Positions 53,886-63,683 of a DNA stretch of 64,000 nucleotides are shown here, one piece after another. The DNA comes from Rhizobium glycinendophyticum. GTDB taxonomy: Bacteria > Pseudomonadota > Alphaproteobacteria > Rhizobiales > Rhizobiaceae. Each line of letters starts with the position of its first letter. The first letter of the stretch is position 1. The stretch covers positions 1,054,001 through 1,118,000 of the forward strand of contig NZ_VFYP01000001.1 in NCBI RefSeq assembly GCF_006443685.1. Reading direction: 5' to 3'. A program made the translations under genes and the position numbers. The notes beneath the pieces are model-generated. The model did not search any database and was not told where the DNA came from. It saw nothing but the letters and a program-made list of their open reading frames with translations.

Positions 53886-56800
53886 ATGTCGCATTCGCTC
53901 CGTCTCAAGCAGGTCTTCATTCTGCTGCTCCTGTCGCTCGCCGCCTTCGTTTCGGTCATAAGCCTGGCGTCTGCAGCGGATGTGTCGCTCACGTTTCAGG
54001 CGGGCGTTGCCGGCCGTCAGGCGTTCAATATTCAGAACAAGCACAGCGATTATGTCACGACCGGACCGGCCTTTAGCGGATCCGTACCGGGATTGGACGT
54101 GATCTCGGTCACGCAGAGCGGCCCGCGGCTGGTCGTGATATTGTACGGAACGCCGACGACGCCGGGCACCTATACGGGAACGATACGTCACGACTATAGG
54201 GAACTCTTCGTGGACGTCGATGGCAGCGAATACTGGACCACTGGCGGCACCGACTCCTGGACCTGGGAAGTCACCGTGCTTCCGGCTCCGCCGGCCGTGT
54301 CGAGCTTCAGTGTCACCTATGAAGCCGACAGCAGCGGAAATGTTGCCAACCCGCAAGTGGAAAGTGGCGCGACGCTGGCCGTGGCGACCCAGCCCACCCA
54401 TGGAACGGTCACCGTTGAGGGGGACTACTTTGCCTACACGCCCACCGCGGGCTATACTGGCACGGACAGCTTCACCTACACGGCGACGAAGAATGGCAGC
54501 ACATCGGCGGCGGCCACCGTCAGCATCACCGTGCGGCCGCCGATCCCCGGAGCGGGAACCTATTCGACCCGTGTCCCGGGAAATTCGACGAATTATGCCC
54601 TTACGCTCATTGGCTCTCCATCCTTGACAGGCGCCAATATCGTGAGGGGGCCTCAACACGGCACAGCGACGATATCCGGCCTCACCGTCTATTACACCCC
54701 GACTGCGGACTACTACGGCACAGACACGATCGACTACGTCGTCTACAACGACTATGGTACCTCCGATATCGCACAGATCACCATCACTGTGACGCCACCT
54801 GCTCCGGATCTCTCGGATTCCACCGCCACTGTCGCCGCCAATGGCAGTGGTGTCGTACTCGATCTCTCCGACTCCGGACCTATCGACCAGATCATGCTGC
54901 TCGACGAACCCGCGCACGGCACGGTGTCCGTCTCGGACACCTCGATCACCTATACCCCGGCGGCCGGCTATTCCGGCACGGACAGGCTTTCTTACCGCGC
55001 CTTCAACGGCGGGGGCTACGACGAGGCGAGCGTCTCGATCACGGTCACCGCCCCGACGCTGGCCATCGCGCCTTCGACGCTGCCTGCGGCCCAAGTCGGC
55101 TCGTCCTACAGCGAAACCTTTTCCGCCACACTCGGCACCGCGCCCTACACCTTCGCTGCCACGGGTCTGCCGGACGGCCTGACCCTGTCCGAAGACGGCA
55201 CGCTCTCCGGCATCCCTGAGGAAGCGGGTGACTTCACCGTCAGCGTCACCGCGACCGATTCCCTCGGCGCCACGGGCGAGGCGAGCCTTTCCTTGACGGT
55301 GCTGCCGGATGAGCCGGTTGCCGAAGACGTCTCCGCGACCGTCGCTGAGGGAACCAGCGATAACGCCATCACACTCTCCTTGAGCGGCGGGGCAGCCGCA
55401 AGCGTGACGGTGGCGAGCGCCCCCGCGCACGGCACGGCTACAGCCTCCGGCACGTCCATCCTCTACACCCCGACGTCGGGCTATATCGGCACCGACAGCT
55501 TCACCTACACCGCCACCAATGCCGCCGGCACCTCCCAACCCGCCACGGTCTCGATCACCATAACCTCGACAGCCGAGGCCATCACCCTCACGCCGGACGG
55601 CGGCGCGCTGGATGAGGCCATGGCCGGTGAAGCCTACAGTGCGTCGATCTCCGCCTCCGGCGGCACCGGCAGCCTCGTCTTCAGCCTGACCTCCGGTAGC
55701 CTGCCGGAGGGCGTAACGCTCAACGTCTCGACCGGCGCGCTTAACGGTCCGCTCTCGGAAGACGCGACCGTCGGCGACTACGCCTTCACGCTCACTGCGA
55801 CCGACAGCCGGGGCGAAACTGGCTCCGCCGATTTTAGCCTTTCCGTCGTCGAGCGTGCCGTCACCATCACCGATACCACCGTCACCGTGGCCGAAGGCGC
55901 AAGCCCACCTGATCTTTACCTCAACAACAAGGCGACTGGCGGTCCCTTCACCAGTGCCGCAGTCGTCGCGGTCTCCCCGTCCAATGCCGGCACGGCAGAA
56001 ATCGTCAGCGGCGAACTCGCCTCGACCTCGTCCTCAACCCCTGTCGGCTACTACCTGCGCTTCACGCCCAGCGTCTACTTCACCGGCAATGCCCGTGTGG
56101 TCTACAAGCTGTCGAGCGCTATCGGCGTTGCCAACGGCACGGTGACCTACACGCTCACTGCCGACGATCAGCAGGTCGCCAACGCCGTCGACAGCGCCGT
56201 GCGCGATTTCGTCGGTGAGCGCCAGAACCTGCTCTCCAACCAGATCCATGTGCCGAGCCTGAAGGATCGCCGCCGCATGGCACAGGCGACGGAACCGGTC
56301 ACGGTCACCGCCAATGGCTCCGATGCCACCGGTGCCGCCACCTTCGGCTTTGCCACCAGCCTCGCCGCAGTCGAATCGGCCCGTCGCATCGCCGCAGGCG
56401 AAGACCGTGCCACGGCCGGCCTCGGCGATGATTTCAACCTGTGGCTCGACGGCAGCGTTCAGCTCTATCGCGATGACGGCACCGGCGACTGGGGCACCTT
56501 CGGCCTCTTCAATCTCGGCGCCGATTACCTGATTTCCGACCACCTGCTCGTCGGTCTGTCGCTGCATCTCGACCGCATGTCCGATCCGACCGACGAAGAC
56601 GAACGTTTGACCGGCCTCGGCTGGCTCGCCGGTCCCTATGCCTCGATGGAGATCGCCCGCGACATCTTCCTGGACACCAGCCTGCGTTATGGCGGCTCCG
56701 CCAATGATATCGAAGCGGGCGACTGGACTGGCGATTTCGACACGCGCCGCTGGATGGCTGACATCGCGCTCAGCGGCGAATGGCAGGTGGCACCGGATAC

Positions 56801-57164
56801 GATGCTGACGCCAACCATGCGTCTGGTCTATTTCGACGAAAACGTGGACGCCTACGAGATCTCTGACGGAGCCGGCAGTATTCTCGGCATCGACGGTTTC
56901 AACGAACGCCAGCTGCGCGCCAATCTCGGCCTCGACCTCGCCCACGAGATCGAGCTGTCCAATGGCCTGCAAATCACCCCTTCCGCGGGCGTCAAGCTCG
57001 GTTATGCAGCCCTCGACGGTAACGGCCTCTTCGGCTCCATGTCCGCCGGTCTCGGCCTGTCCGATGGGTCAGGCTGGAATGTCGATGCCAAACTCCTCTA
57101 TTCCGTCGAAAGCGGCGGAAGCCAGTCGCTCGGTGCCAATCTCGGTCTGCGCGTTCGGTTCTGA
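53886..57164 (+). CDS. Autotransporter-like surface protein with cadherin/Ig-like repeats
   Basis: 1092 residues. Signal peptide at about 1-31 (VFILLLLSLAAFVSVISLASA). The passenger has several Ig/cadherin-like modules marked by HGTVTVEG and YTPTAGYTGTDSFTYTA-type blocks near 170-200, 370-390 and 540-560, plus He_PIG-like modules (ATGLPDGLTLSEDGTLSG). The last 290 residues are an autotransporter beta-barrel: alternating strands from FNLWLDGSVQLYRDDG to the terminal GLRVRF with C-terminal Phe. Predicted surface adhesin or matrix protein; type V secretion. Divergent from the TIGR03808-like gene. Confidence 0.88.
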   Translation: MSHSLRLKQVFILLLLSLAAFVSVISLASAADVSLTFQAGVAGRQAFNIQNKHSDYVTTGPAFSGSVPGLDVISVTQSGPRLVVILYGTPTTPGTYTGTIRHDYRELFVDVDGSEYWTTGGTDSWTWEVTVLPAPPAVSSFSVTYEADSSGNVANPQVESGATLAVATQPTHGTVTVEGDYFAYTPTAGYTGTDSFTYTATKNGSTSAAATVSITVRPPIPGAGTYSTRVPGNSTNYALTLIGSPSLTGANIVRGPQHGTATISGLTVYYTPTADYYGTDTIDYVVYNDYGTSDIAQITITVTPPAPDLSDSTATVAANGSGVVLDLSDSGPIDQIMLLDEPAHGTVSVSDTSITYTPAAGYSGTDRLSYRAFNGGGYDEASVSITVTAPTLAIAPSTLPAAQVGSSYSETFSATLGTAPYTFAATGLPDGLTLSEDGTLSGIPEEAGDFTVSVTATDSLGATGEASLSLTVLPDEPVAEDVSATVAEGTSDNAITLSLSGGAAASVTVASAPAHGTATASGTSILYTPTSGYIGTDSFTYTATNAAGTSQPATVSITITSTAEAITLTPDGGALDEAMAGEAYSASISASGGTGSLVFSLTSGSLPEGVTLNVSTGALNGPLSEDATVGDYAFTLTATDSRGETGSADFSLSVVERAVTITDTTVTVAEGASPPDLYLNNKATGGPFTSAAVVAVSPSNAGTAEIVSGELASTSSSTPVGYYLRFTPSVYFTGNARVVYKLSSAIGVANGTVTYTLTADDQQVANAVDSAVRDFVGERQNLLSNQIHVPSLKDRRRMAQATEPVTVTANGSDATGAATFGFATSLAAVESARRIAAGEDRATAGLGDDFNLWLDGSVQLYRDDGTGDWGTFGLFNLGADYLISDHLLVGLSLHLDRMSDPTDEDERLTGLGWLAGPYASMEIARDIFLDTSLRYGGSANDIEAGDWTGDFDTRRWMADIALSGEWQVAPDTMLTPTMRLVYFDENVDAYEISDGAGSILGIDGFNERQLRANLGLDLAHEIELSNGLQITPSAGVKLGYAALDGNGLFGSMSAGLGLSDGSGWNVDAKLLYSVESGGSQSLGANLGLRVRF

Positions 57165-57374
57165 CAAACCGTGAGGCATGAAGGAAGGCGGGTCAGCTCT
57201 GGCCCGCCCTTCATCGTCATCGAGCCCCCCTTCACCTTTTGTCTAATCCCGCAACTGTCGCGATTTGCGCCAGATCAAGGAAGTTGGTGACGAGAGCGCT
57301 ATTGTCGTCTTCGAAGGGTTCCGGAGGGCAATGTTTGCACCGGAACACCGACGTGACAGTTCGGAGGTCGGGTC

Positions 57375-57578
57375 ATGCTACGTCTTGCTGCGGTTCTTTA
57401 CATCCTCGTTGCCAGCGCTGTTGCGGGCGCGGCGGTCATCGCGGTGCTGACGCTCGACATGCGGCAAGGTTGGCAGATTGCATCGGCTTTCGGCGCGGGT
57501 CTCATAATCGCTCTGCCGATCGCCGCCGTGCTGGCGCGCCACATCTATAAAGCCCTTGAAGGGCCAAAGCCGGTTTGA
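57375..57578 (+). CDS. Small two-helix membrane protein
   Basis: 67 residues: MLRLAAVLYILVASAVAGAAVIAVL and ASAFGAGLIIALPIAAVLA are both hydrophobic helices. GGAGGTCGGGTC precedes ATG 57375. A strong terminator follows 80 bases on. Likely a real small inner-membrane protein; the family is common in Rhizobiaceae but of unknown role. Confidence 0.7.
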   Translation: MLRLAAVLYILVASAVAGAAVIAVLTLDMRQGWQIASAFGAGLIIALPIAAVLARHIYKALEGPKPV

Positions 57579-57657
57579 CCGGCAGCCTGCTTCGGCACGG
57601 GGTGTAACCGGTCCTGTCCTGGCGGAACGGGATCGGCGGTGAAAACCAGCCTCGTGA

Positions 57658-57707
57658 CGACCGGCCGGCATTTTCTCGGGGGAGGAGATGCCGGCCGGGT
57701 CGTTTTT
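57658..57707 (+). terminator. Strong Rho-independent terminator
   Basis: CGACCGGCCGGCAT pairs with ATGCCGGCCGGGTCG (one bulged G), giving a 14-bp stem followed by TTTTT. It ends the transcript of the small membrane protein and separates it from the convergent MarR gene. Confidence 0.88.
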
Positions 57708-57747
57708 GCATTTCGCTCAATCGGCGACGATTGCCCGCAGCCGCATT

Positions 57748-58290
57748 TCAAGCCTCGTCCTGTTCGAACCTGTCGAACTGTGCCTCGAGCCCTGCCGTGA
57801 AGCGGGCGTAGAGCCGGGCGAAGCTGTCGATCTCCTCCTCCGTCCAGCCGGCGGTGGCCTCGATGATCGTCTCGTGCTTGATCGCCTCGATCTGGGCCAG
57901 CACGCCCCGTCCCGCATCCGTGATGCGCACCAGGCTGCGCCGCCCGTCTTCCTGCGAGGCCGCCCGTTCCAGCATTCCCTGGCGCACGAGATCGGCAACG
58001 ATCCTGCTGCCGCGCGACGGGTCGATCCGCATCTGCTCGGCAATGGCCCCGACCGTTACCTCCTGCTGATTGCCGATCCGCTTGATCACGCCGATCGCAT
58101 CGATGTCGGAGAGTTCGAGCCCCGTTCCCATGCGCTTTAACGCAATGCGGCCGATGAAGCGCCGGCCGATCAGGAGCCGCATGCGCGTCATCGCCTGGCC
58201 GACAAGGGCAAGGCCGGTGCTGGCTGCATCGGTCGGAGTGGCGGTTGAAGGCGTGTCGATGTCGCCGGGCAAGGGGTCATTGCTGTGCAT
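57748..58290 (-). CDS. MarR-family regulator of the adjacent efflux gene
   Basis: 180 residues. The winged helix is seen as VTVGAIAEQMRIDPSRGSRIVADLVRQGMLERAASQEDGRRSLVRITDAG, with DNA-contacting Arg in the wing. It is divergent from the DHA2 efflux gene, the usual layout for MarR control of drug export. The inducer is unknown. Confidence 0.88.
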   Translation of the reverse strand: MHSNDPLPGDIDTPSTATPTDAASTGLALVGQAMTRMRLLIGRRFIGRIALKRMGTGLELSDIDAIGVIKRIGNQQEVTVGAIAEQMRIDPSRGSRIVADLVRQGMLERAASQEDGRRSLVRITDAGRGVLAQIEAIKHETIIEATAGWTEEEIDSFARLYARFTAGLEAQFDRFEQDEA

Positions 58291-58344
58291 GGCATCACTT
58301 TAGCAGCTTCGGACATCGCCACAAGCGAAAATGCATGCTAAACG

Positions 58345-58372
58345 CAAATATGTGCTATTGACATATAAATGC
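58345..58372. promoter_or_regulatory. Probable MarR operator overlapping the efflux promoter
   Basis: ATATGT (58348-58353) and ACATAT (58361-58366) form a dyad, extended by GCAAAT/AAATGC-like flanks. TTGACA at 58358-58363 is a perfect -35 element inside it, for the + strand efflux gene. Binding would therefore block transcription. Confidence 0.65.
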
Positions 58373-58412
58373 GAGAGGCACATTTTGGCGCCACACAGGA
58401 GCCCCCGATCCC

Positions 58413-60050
58413 ATGGACAACCGCCTCGATCCCTCAGATAACCCTGCCGGCTCAGGCCCGGCCCCCCGCCTGGAGCCGCATCCGGCCACCGTCTCTCCGC
58501 CAGCGGCGAGCCCGCCGGTCACCGGCAATGCAGCGTCCGCCCGTCCCGCTGCAGCCGGGGAGGGACCGCTGGTCACCGACCCGCGCCTGCGCCTCTTCGT
58601 TTATCTGCTTCTGATGTCGGCCATGTTCATGGCCACCCTCGACAACCAGATCGTCTCGACGGCACTTCCCACCATCGTCGGCGAATTCGGGGATCTGGAG
58701 CGTTTCGGCTGGGTCGGCTCCGCCTATCTGCTCACCACCTCGGCGGTCATGCCGCTCTATGGCAAGCTGGGCGATCTCTTCGGCCGCAAATACGTCATCA
58801 TGGCCGCCATCTCCATCTTCACCCTGGGGTCGCTGGTCTGCGGCCTGGCGGTCTCGATGAACACGCTGATTGCCGCCCGCGTCTTGCAGGCGCTCGGCGG
58901 CGGCGGCATCATGGTGTCGATCTTCTCGATCAATGCCGATCTCTTCGAACCGCGAGAACGCGCCCGCTACCAGAGCTATTCCAGCCTCGTGTTGATGGCG
59001 TCCGGTGCGCTGGGTCCGGTTCTCGGCGGCACGCTGTCCGATCTCTTCGGCTGGCGCTCGATCTTCCTCGTCAACCTGCCGATCGGCATCGCCGTCCTGA
59101 CGGGGCTCGCCATCCTCTTGCCCTATCGCAAGCCGCATCGCAAACCGACGATCGACTATGCCGGTGCCCTGCTGCTCGCCGGGGCCGTCGCCTCCATCGT
59201 CTTTTGGGCCGACAGCGCCCAGATCTTCGGCTCGCTGCTCGCGCTGCAAAGCCTCGGCGTCGTCGCGTTCGGCGTGCTCTGTGCCATAGGCTGGGTCCTT
59301 ATCGAGCGCCGGGCACCCGAACCCGTCGTGCCGCTCTCGCTCTTTTCCAAGCCGACCATCAACCTGCTGCTGATCCTCTCCATCGTCTCGGGCGGCATCG
59401 GCATCGGCTCGGTCAACTACGTCGCGCTCTTCCTGCAGACCACGACCGGCCTCTCGCCCTCCATGGCCGGCCTGCTCTTCATCGCGACAACCGGCGGCAT
59501 CGCCATCGGCTCGTTGACCTCGGGCCGCCTGATCGCCAGGTCCGGCCGCTACAAGCCCTTCAGCATCGCCTCGGCCGCATTGGGCGTCATCAGCTTCGCC
59601 GTCTTCTCCTTCGTCCATGCCGGAACGCCCGTGCTGCTGATCGGCCTTGTCATGCTCCTGCAGGGTTTCGGCGTCGGCATCGGCCAGCAGGTGCCGGTGA
59701 TCGGCGTCCAGAACGCCGCCTCCAAGGCCGATGTCGGGGCCGCCACCGGTACCGTCACGCTCACCCGCATGGGCGGCGCCGCCATCGCCATCTCGATCTA
59801 CGGCGCGATCATCGGCACCGGCCTGTCGCATGTCGCAATCCCTCTGCCGGGTGGACAGGACTTCCGCAACCTCACCCCGGAAATCCTCTCGACCTTGCCA
59901 GACGCCACCCGCGCTTTGGTCGCCAACGCCTACGCGGATGCCTTCGTGCCGCTCTTCATGACGGCTTCCGGCATGATGGTCATCGGCCTGATCGCCGCAC
60001 TGCTCCTGCCGAATATTCGGTTGCCGACGGCGGTTGAGAGAAAGCCCTGA
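58413..60050 (+). CDS. DHA2-type (14-helix) MFS drug efflux transporter
   Basis: 545 residues. A Pro/Ala-rich N-tail of about 60 residues precedes 14 helices. Family motifs: LDNQIVSTALPTIVGEFG at helix 1, GKLGDLFGRKYVIM (motif A), and GGTLSDLFGWRSIFLVNLP (motif C region). This is the EmrB/QacA branch, proton-driven export of amphipathic drugs. No EmrA-type adaptor is adjacent. A bidirectional terminator follows its stop. Confidence 0.93.
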   Translation: MDNRLDPSDNPAGSGPAPRLEPHPATVSPPAASPPVTGNAASARPAAAGEGPLVTDPRLRLFVYLLLMSAMFMATLDNQIVSTALPTIVGEFGDLERFGWVGSAYLLTTSAVMPLYGKLGDLFGRKYVIMAAISIFTLGSLVCGLAVSMNTLIAARVLQALGGGGIMVSIFSINADLFEPRERARYQSYSSLVLMASGALGPVLGGTLSDLFGWRSIFLVNLPIGIAVLTGLAILLPYRKPHRKPTIDYAGALLLAGAVASIVFWADSAQIFGSLLALQSLGVVAFGVLCAIGWVLIERRAPEPVVPLSLFSKPTINLLLILSIVSGGIGIGSVNYVALFLQTTTGLSPSMAGLLFIATTGGIAIGSLTSGRLIARSGRYKPFSIASAALGVISFAVFSFVHAGTPVLLIGLVMLLQGFGVGIGQQVPVIGVQNAASKADVGAATGTVTLTRMGGAAIAISIYGAIIGTGLSHVAIPLPGGQDFRNLTPEILSTLPDATRALVANAYADAFVPLFMTASGMMVIGLIAALLLPNIRLPTAVERKP

Positions 60051-60082
60051 CAGGCCGAGCCTTAGAACGTCTCGGACATGAA

Positions 60083-60124
60083 GAAGGCCCCGCTCATGCC
60101 GTGAGAGGGGCCTTCGGGCTTTTG
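60083..60124. terminator. Bidirectional terminator between efflux and chemoreceptor genes
   Basis: GAAGGCCCC (60083-60091) and GGGGCCTTC (60107-60115) form a perfect 9-bp stem; TTTT follows on the + strand. The converging genes at 60050 and 60143 both end here. Confidence 0.8.
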
Positions 60125-60142
60125 AGAATTAAGGTGAAGCGC

Positions 60143-62365
60143 TCACGCCGCGCGGCGCGTCGCCATGCCGGCCTTGTGCACCTTGAAGCGCGAGATCAGC
60201 GCCTTCAGATGCGCAGTCTCGTCGGCCAGACGGTTGGTGCTGGCGGCAGCTTCTTCCACCATGGCGGCGTTCTGCTGCGTCATCTGGTCCATCTGGTTCA
60301 CCGCCGTGTTGATCTCGTGCAACCCGGTCGACTGTTCCTGGGCAGCCGTCGCAATCGAGGTCACCTGGCTGGCAATGCCGATGACCCGTGTCTGGATCTC
60401 CCGCAGCGCATCACCCGTGGTAGTGACCAGGCGGACGCCGGTCTGCACTTCTTCGCCCGACTTGTTGATCAGCGCCTTGATGTCCTTGGCCGCCGTCGCA
60501 GAGCGTTGGGCGAGTTCGCGCACTTCCTGCGCGACGACCGCGAAACCCTTGCCGGCTTCACCGGCACGCGCTGCCTCGACGCCGGCATTCAGCGCCAGGA
60601 GGTTGGTCTGGAAGGCGATCTCGTCGATCACGTTGATGATCTGCGTGATCTCGTTCGAGGCCTGCTCGATCCGGCTCATGGCGGCGGTTGCGTCTTCCAC
60701 CACGCCCGAGGAGCGTTCGGCGAACTGGCGGGCATCGGCGACCATGCGGCTCGATTCCTGCGCCCGTTCGGTCGAGGTCTTCACTGCGACCGTGATTTCC
60801 TCGAGCGCCGAGGAGGTTTCCTCCAGCGAGGCGGCCTGGGTTTCGGTGCGCTTGGAGAGATCGTTCGAGGCGTCGCGGATTTCGTCCGCCCCGCCATTGA
60901 TCGCATCCGACGACTGGCGCACCTCTTCCATCAGGCGGCGCAGGCTGGTCATGGTCTCGTTCACGTTGCTCTGCAACTCAGCGAACACGCCCTGATACTG
61001 GCCTTCCATGCTTTCGGTCAGATCGCCCTGCGACAGCGCCGAGATTACCCGGCCGGTTTCGGCAATGCCCTTGTCGACCGACTCGACGAGAGTGTTGACG
61101 TTGGTCGCGAAGGCGTCGAGATCCGGATTGTCGTAGCGCTTGGTGATCCGGCGCGAGAAGTCGCCGGCCACGGCCGCGTTGACGACGGTCGCGATGTTCG
61201 ACTGCAGGTCGGCGTTCTTTTCCTGCAGCGCCGCTTCCTGCGCCGCCAGCTGACGGATCTTGATGGCATTCTGCTTGAAGATGTCGACCGCCTTCGCCAT
61301 CAGGCCGATTTCGCTCCGGTGGTCGAGGCCGGGGATCTCGGTGTCGAGTTTGTTGTCGGCAAGCGCGCCCATGGCCTGGGTGATCGCGCCGATCGGGCGG
61401 GTGATGCCACGGGCAATGACGAAGGCGATTGTGCCGGCGAGCAGGATGCCGATTGCACCAAGTGCCATGCCGGTAATCACGCCGTTCTCCATGGTCGACT
61501 GGATATGCGGGCCGAGCGTGTCCTGGGTCTTCTTGAACTCCGCCTTCATCTGCTCCAGCGTGCCGGAAAGCGATTCGCCGGCCGGGTTCATCGTGTTGTC
61601 GATCAGGTCGTTGCGCGCAAATATGACGTCGTCGATCTTTTCCAGCGCGGCTTCATAGTCGGTATAGTCGCCGAGGACTTCGTCGATCGCCTTGCGATCG
61701 TCGTCGCTCTTCACCACCTGCTTGGCCTGCTGCAGGCTGACGACGGCGGCCTTGGCGGCTTCGATCGCCTTGTCATGCGAGGCCTGCTCGTTCTTGAGCA
61801 GGAACTTGTTGGCTCCGAGCCGCATGTTCGCGACGGCATATTTTGCGTCCTCGATGATCGCAGCCGAAGCGAGGTCCCCGCCGTCTTTCAGCCGCTTGGC
61901 AATTGCGCCGAGTTCGTCCGACATTTCAGGTCCGAGCACGTTGAAGACGTTTTCCACGAGGCTGTCGCGCTGGCTCTGCAGTTCGACCACCTGTTCGAAG
62001 CCCTTGCCATAGGTGTCCACCAGGGGCGTCAGACTTTCGATCTGCGTCTTGATCGCGGGATCCGTGGTCAGCGCTATCAATGCGTCGATATCGGTTTTCG
62101 TTTGGGTCAGTCCCTTCACCACCAGTTGCTGCGCTTCGACCTTCGGCTCGGCGCGATATTTGCGGAAGTTCAGCCGTGTCTGCAGCATGCTGGTCTGGAC
62201 GACGCTCGCGCCGTTGGTCTGCTTGGCAGCGCTGCGATAGTCTCCGAACATGGATTTGTTGGAAATGTTGGCAAAAATGCCGCTTCCGGCAATGCCACAA
62301 AGTACCAGAAGCACCAGGCCGAAGCCCAGATAGATCTTCTGACCGATCTTCATATTGTTGAGCAT
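60143..62365 (-). CDS. Transmembrane methyl-accepting chemotaxis protein with HBM-type sensor
   Basis: 740 residues. A transmembrane helix at about 12-32, a periplasmic helical-bimodular-type region of about 260 residues ([18 protein letters not shown]...), a second helix at about 300-322, then HAMP ([14 protein letters not shown]) with a second HAMP-like piece, and the signalling hairpin with its tip at [21 protein letters not shown]. Related HBM receptors sense organic acids such as TCA intermediates; the ligand here is inferred only by class. No CheR-binding pentapeptide. ATG 62365 is preceded by AGGGG; ATG 62353 is also possible. Confidence 0.92.
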   Translation of the reverse strand: MLNNMKIGQKIYLGFGLVLLVLCGIAGSGIFANISNKSMFGDYRSAAKQTNGASVVQTSMLQTRLNFRKYRAEPKVEAQQLVVKGLTQTKTDIDALIALTTDPAIKTQIESLTPLVDTYGKGFEQVVELQSQRDSLVENVFNVLGPEMSDELGAIAKRLKDGGDLASAAIIEDAKYAVANMRLGANKFLLKNEQASHDKAIEAAKAAVVSLQQAKQVVKSDDDRKAIDEVLGDYTDYEAALEKIDDVIFARNDLIDNTMNPAGESLSGTLEQMKAEFKKTQDTLGPHIQSTMENGVITGMALGAIGILLAGTIAFVIARGITRPIGAITQAMGALADNKLDTEIPGLDHRSEIGLMAKAVDIFKQNAIKIRQLAAQEAALQEKNADLQSNIATVVNAAVAGDFSRRITKRYDNPDLDAFATNVNTLVESVDKGIAETGRVISALSQGDLTESMEGQYQGVFAELQSNVNETMTSLRRLMEEVRQSSDAINGGADEIRDASNDLSKRTETQAASLEETSSALEEITVAVKTSTERAQESSRMVADARQFAERSSGVVEDATAAMSRIEQASNEITQIINVIDEIAFQTNLLALNAGVEAARAGEAGKGFAVVAQEVRELAQRSATAAKDIKALINKSGEEVQTGVRLVTTTGDALREIQTRVIGIASQVTSIATAAQEQSTGLHEINTAVNQMDQMTQQNAAMVEEAAASTNRLADETAHLKALISRFKVHKAGMATRRAA

Positions 62366-62698
62366 GGATGGGAACCCCTAACGGTTGAATCAGCGAACCC
62401 ATGTTTAAGCGTTAACTTTAAGAAAGGTTGAACTCACACTGCGGCCTGAAGAGCTTATTCGACTTTTTTTGTTCACCTGTCGGTTGAGTAAGACCTTAGT
62501 CATATGGCGGCCTGACTTTTGCGAAGAACACGCGCGTCCGCCGGCGCCGAAGCAAAAGACCGCGCCCGCGGCGCTCCTAAACGTCGATCGCAGCAGGATG
62601 AGCTGCCGGACCGAGGGGGAGGTGTCACGTTTGACATAAGCTTCGCGCCAGCCGCGCCTGACAGGGTGCCGCAAACGACGTTAGTGATCAGGTGCAGC
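62366..62698. other. Divergent spacer between chemoreceptor and L,D-transpeptidase
   Basis: 333 bases. TTAA motifs cluster at about 62404-62418 near the chemoreceptor start, and a TTGACA at 62631 may be the -35 element for the transpeptidase gene, though no good -10 is seen. An open frame from 62519 is not protein-like before 62699. Confidence 0.4.
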
Positions 62699-63526
62699 AT
62701 GTCCAAGGTTTCGAGCTCTTCAACGGCAAGGCCGCAGTCCTCGCTTGTCGGCCGCGCGCTGGCGCTCGGTCTCGGCACGGCGCTGACCGCATCGCTTTCC
62801 GGCTGCATCCTCGTCCAGGACACCAGCCGTATGAACATCGACGTCTTCCAGGACGAAGTCGCGCCCGTCTGGTATGACCCGGCCCGCACGCCGCCTGCCG
62901 CCGATCAGACGGCCCCGCGCAAGCGCGACCTCTACCAGACCCAGTTCCACCAGACCTATGGCCTGCCGGTCTACAATCCGCTGCACAAGGCCATGTATGG
63001 CGTGATGTCGGATGATGGTCACACGCTGCCGGCCATTCCGGTCGACCGGGTTGATTCGAGCCTTCTGCGCAACGAGGTCTCCTACGAGACGGCGGAAGCC
63101 CCCGGCACCATCGTCGTCGATACCAAGGCGCATTACCTCTATTTCATCAAGCCGGGCGGCAAGGCCATCCGTTACGGCGTCGGCCTCGGCAAGGATGGGT
63201 TTGCCTGGTCGGGCAGGGGCGTCATCCAGCGCAAGGCAAAATGGCCGCACTGGACCCCGTCCGACGATATGGTTGATCGCCAGCCGGGCCTGAAGATGGT
63301 TTCGGCCGAACGCGGCGGCCTCGTCGCAGGCCTCAACAACCCGCTCGGCGCCCGCGCGCTCTACATCTACCAGAATGGCAAGGACACACTTTACCGCGTC
63401 CACGGAACGCCCGACTGGCAGTCCGTCGGCAAGGCGACGTCATCCGGTTGCGTGCGCATGTTCAACCAGGATGTCATCGATCTCTTCGATCGCGTGCCCG
63501 ATCGCACGCCGATTGTTGTCATTTAG
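62699..63526 (+). CDS. L,D-transpeptidase lipoprotein (YkuD family)
   Basis: 275 residues from ATG 62699. Lipoprotein signal ending SLSGC (lipobox). The YkuD domain (about 137-275) has YRVHGTP with its catalytic-triad His and SSGCVRM with the nucleophilic Cys and Arg. It makes 3-3 peptidoglycan cross-links or attaches proteins to peptidoglycan; Rhizobiales use many such enzymes for polar growth. The next gene is of the same type, 157 bases on. Confidence 0.92.
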   Translation: MSKVSSSSTARPQSSLVGRALALGLGTALTASLSGCILVQDTSRMNIDVFQDEVAPVWYDPARTPPAADQTAPRKRDLYQTQFHQTYGLPVYNPLHKAMYGVMSDDGHTLPAIPVDRVDSSLLRNEVSYETAEAPGTIVVDTKAHYLYFIKPGGKAIRYGVGLGKDGFAWSGRGVIQRKAKWPHWTPSDDMVDRQPGLKMVSAERGGLVAGLNNPLGARALYIYQNGKDTLYRVHGTPDWQSVGKATSSGCVRMFNQDVIDLFDRVPDRTPIVVI

Positions 63527-63683
63527 CGACACTCATTTGCGACGTGCCCCTCTCTCCAAAACGTGAAGGGGGCAAGTGGTTGCGTTAACCGCTCCTTTCC
63601 TGTTTGCATCGCACCATTGCGGAACAAAGCGCCGCCTCCGGCGTCTTATTTCCGCCGCTTTGCCACAGGAAATCGTTGATCAT

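Noticed and set aside
60101..62431. 776-codon open frame opposite the chemoreceptor
   Set aside because: Low-complexity, antisense to a complete chemotaxis receptor.
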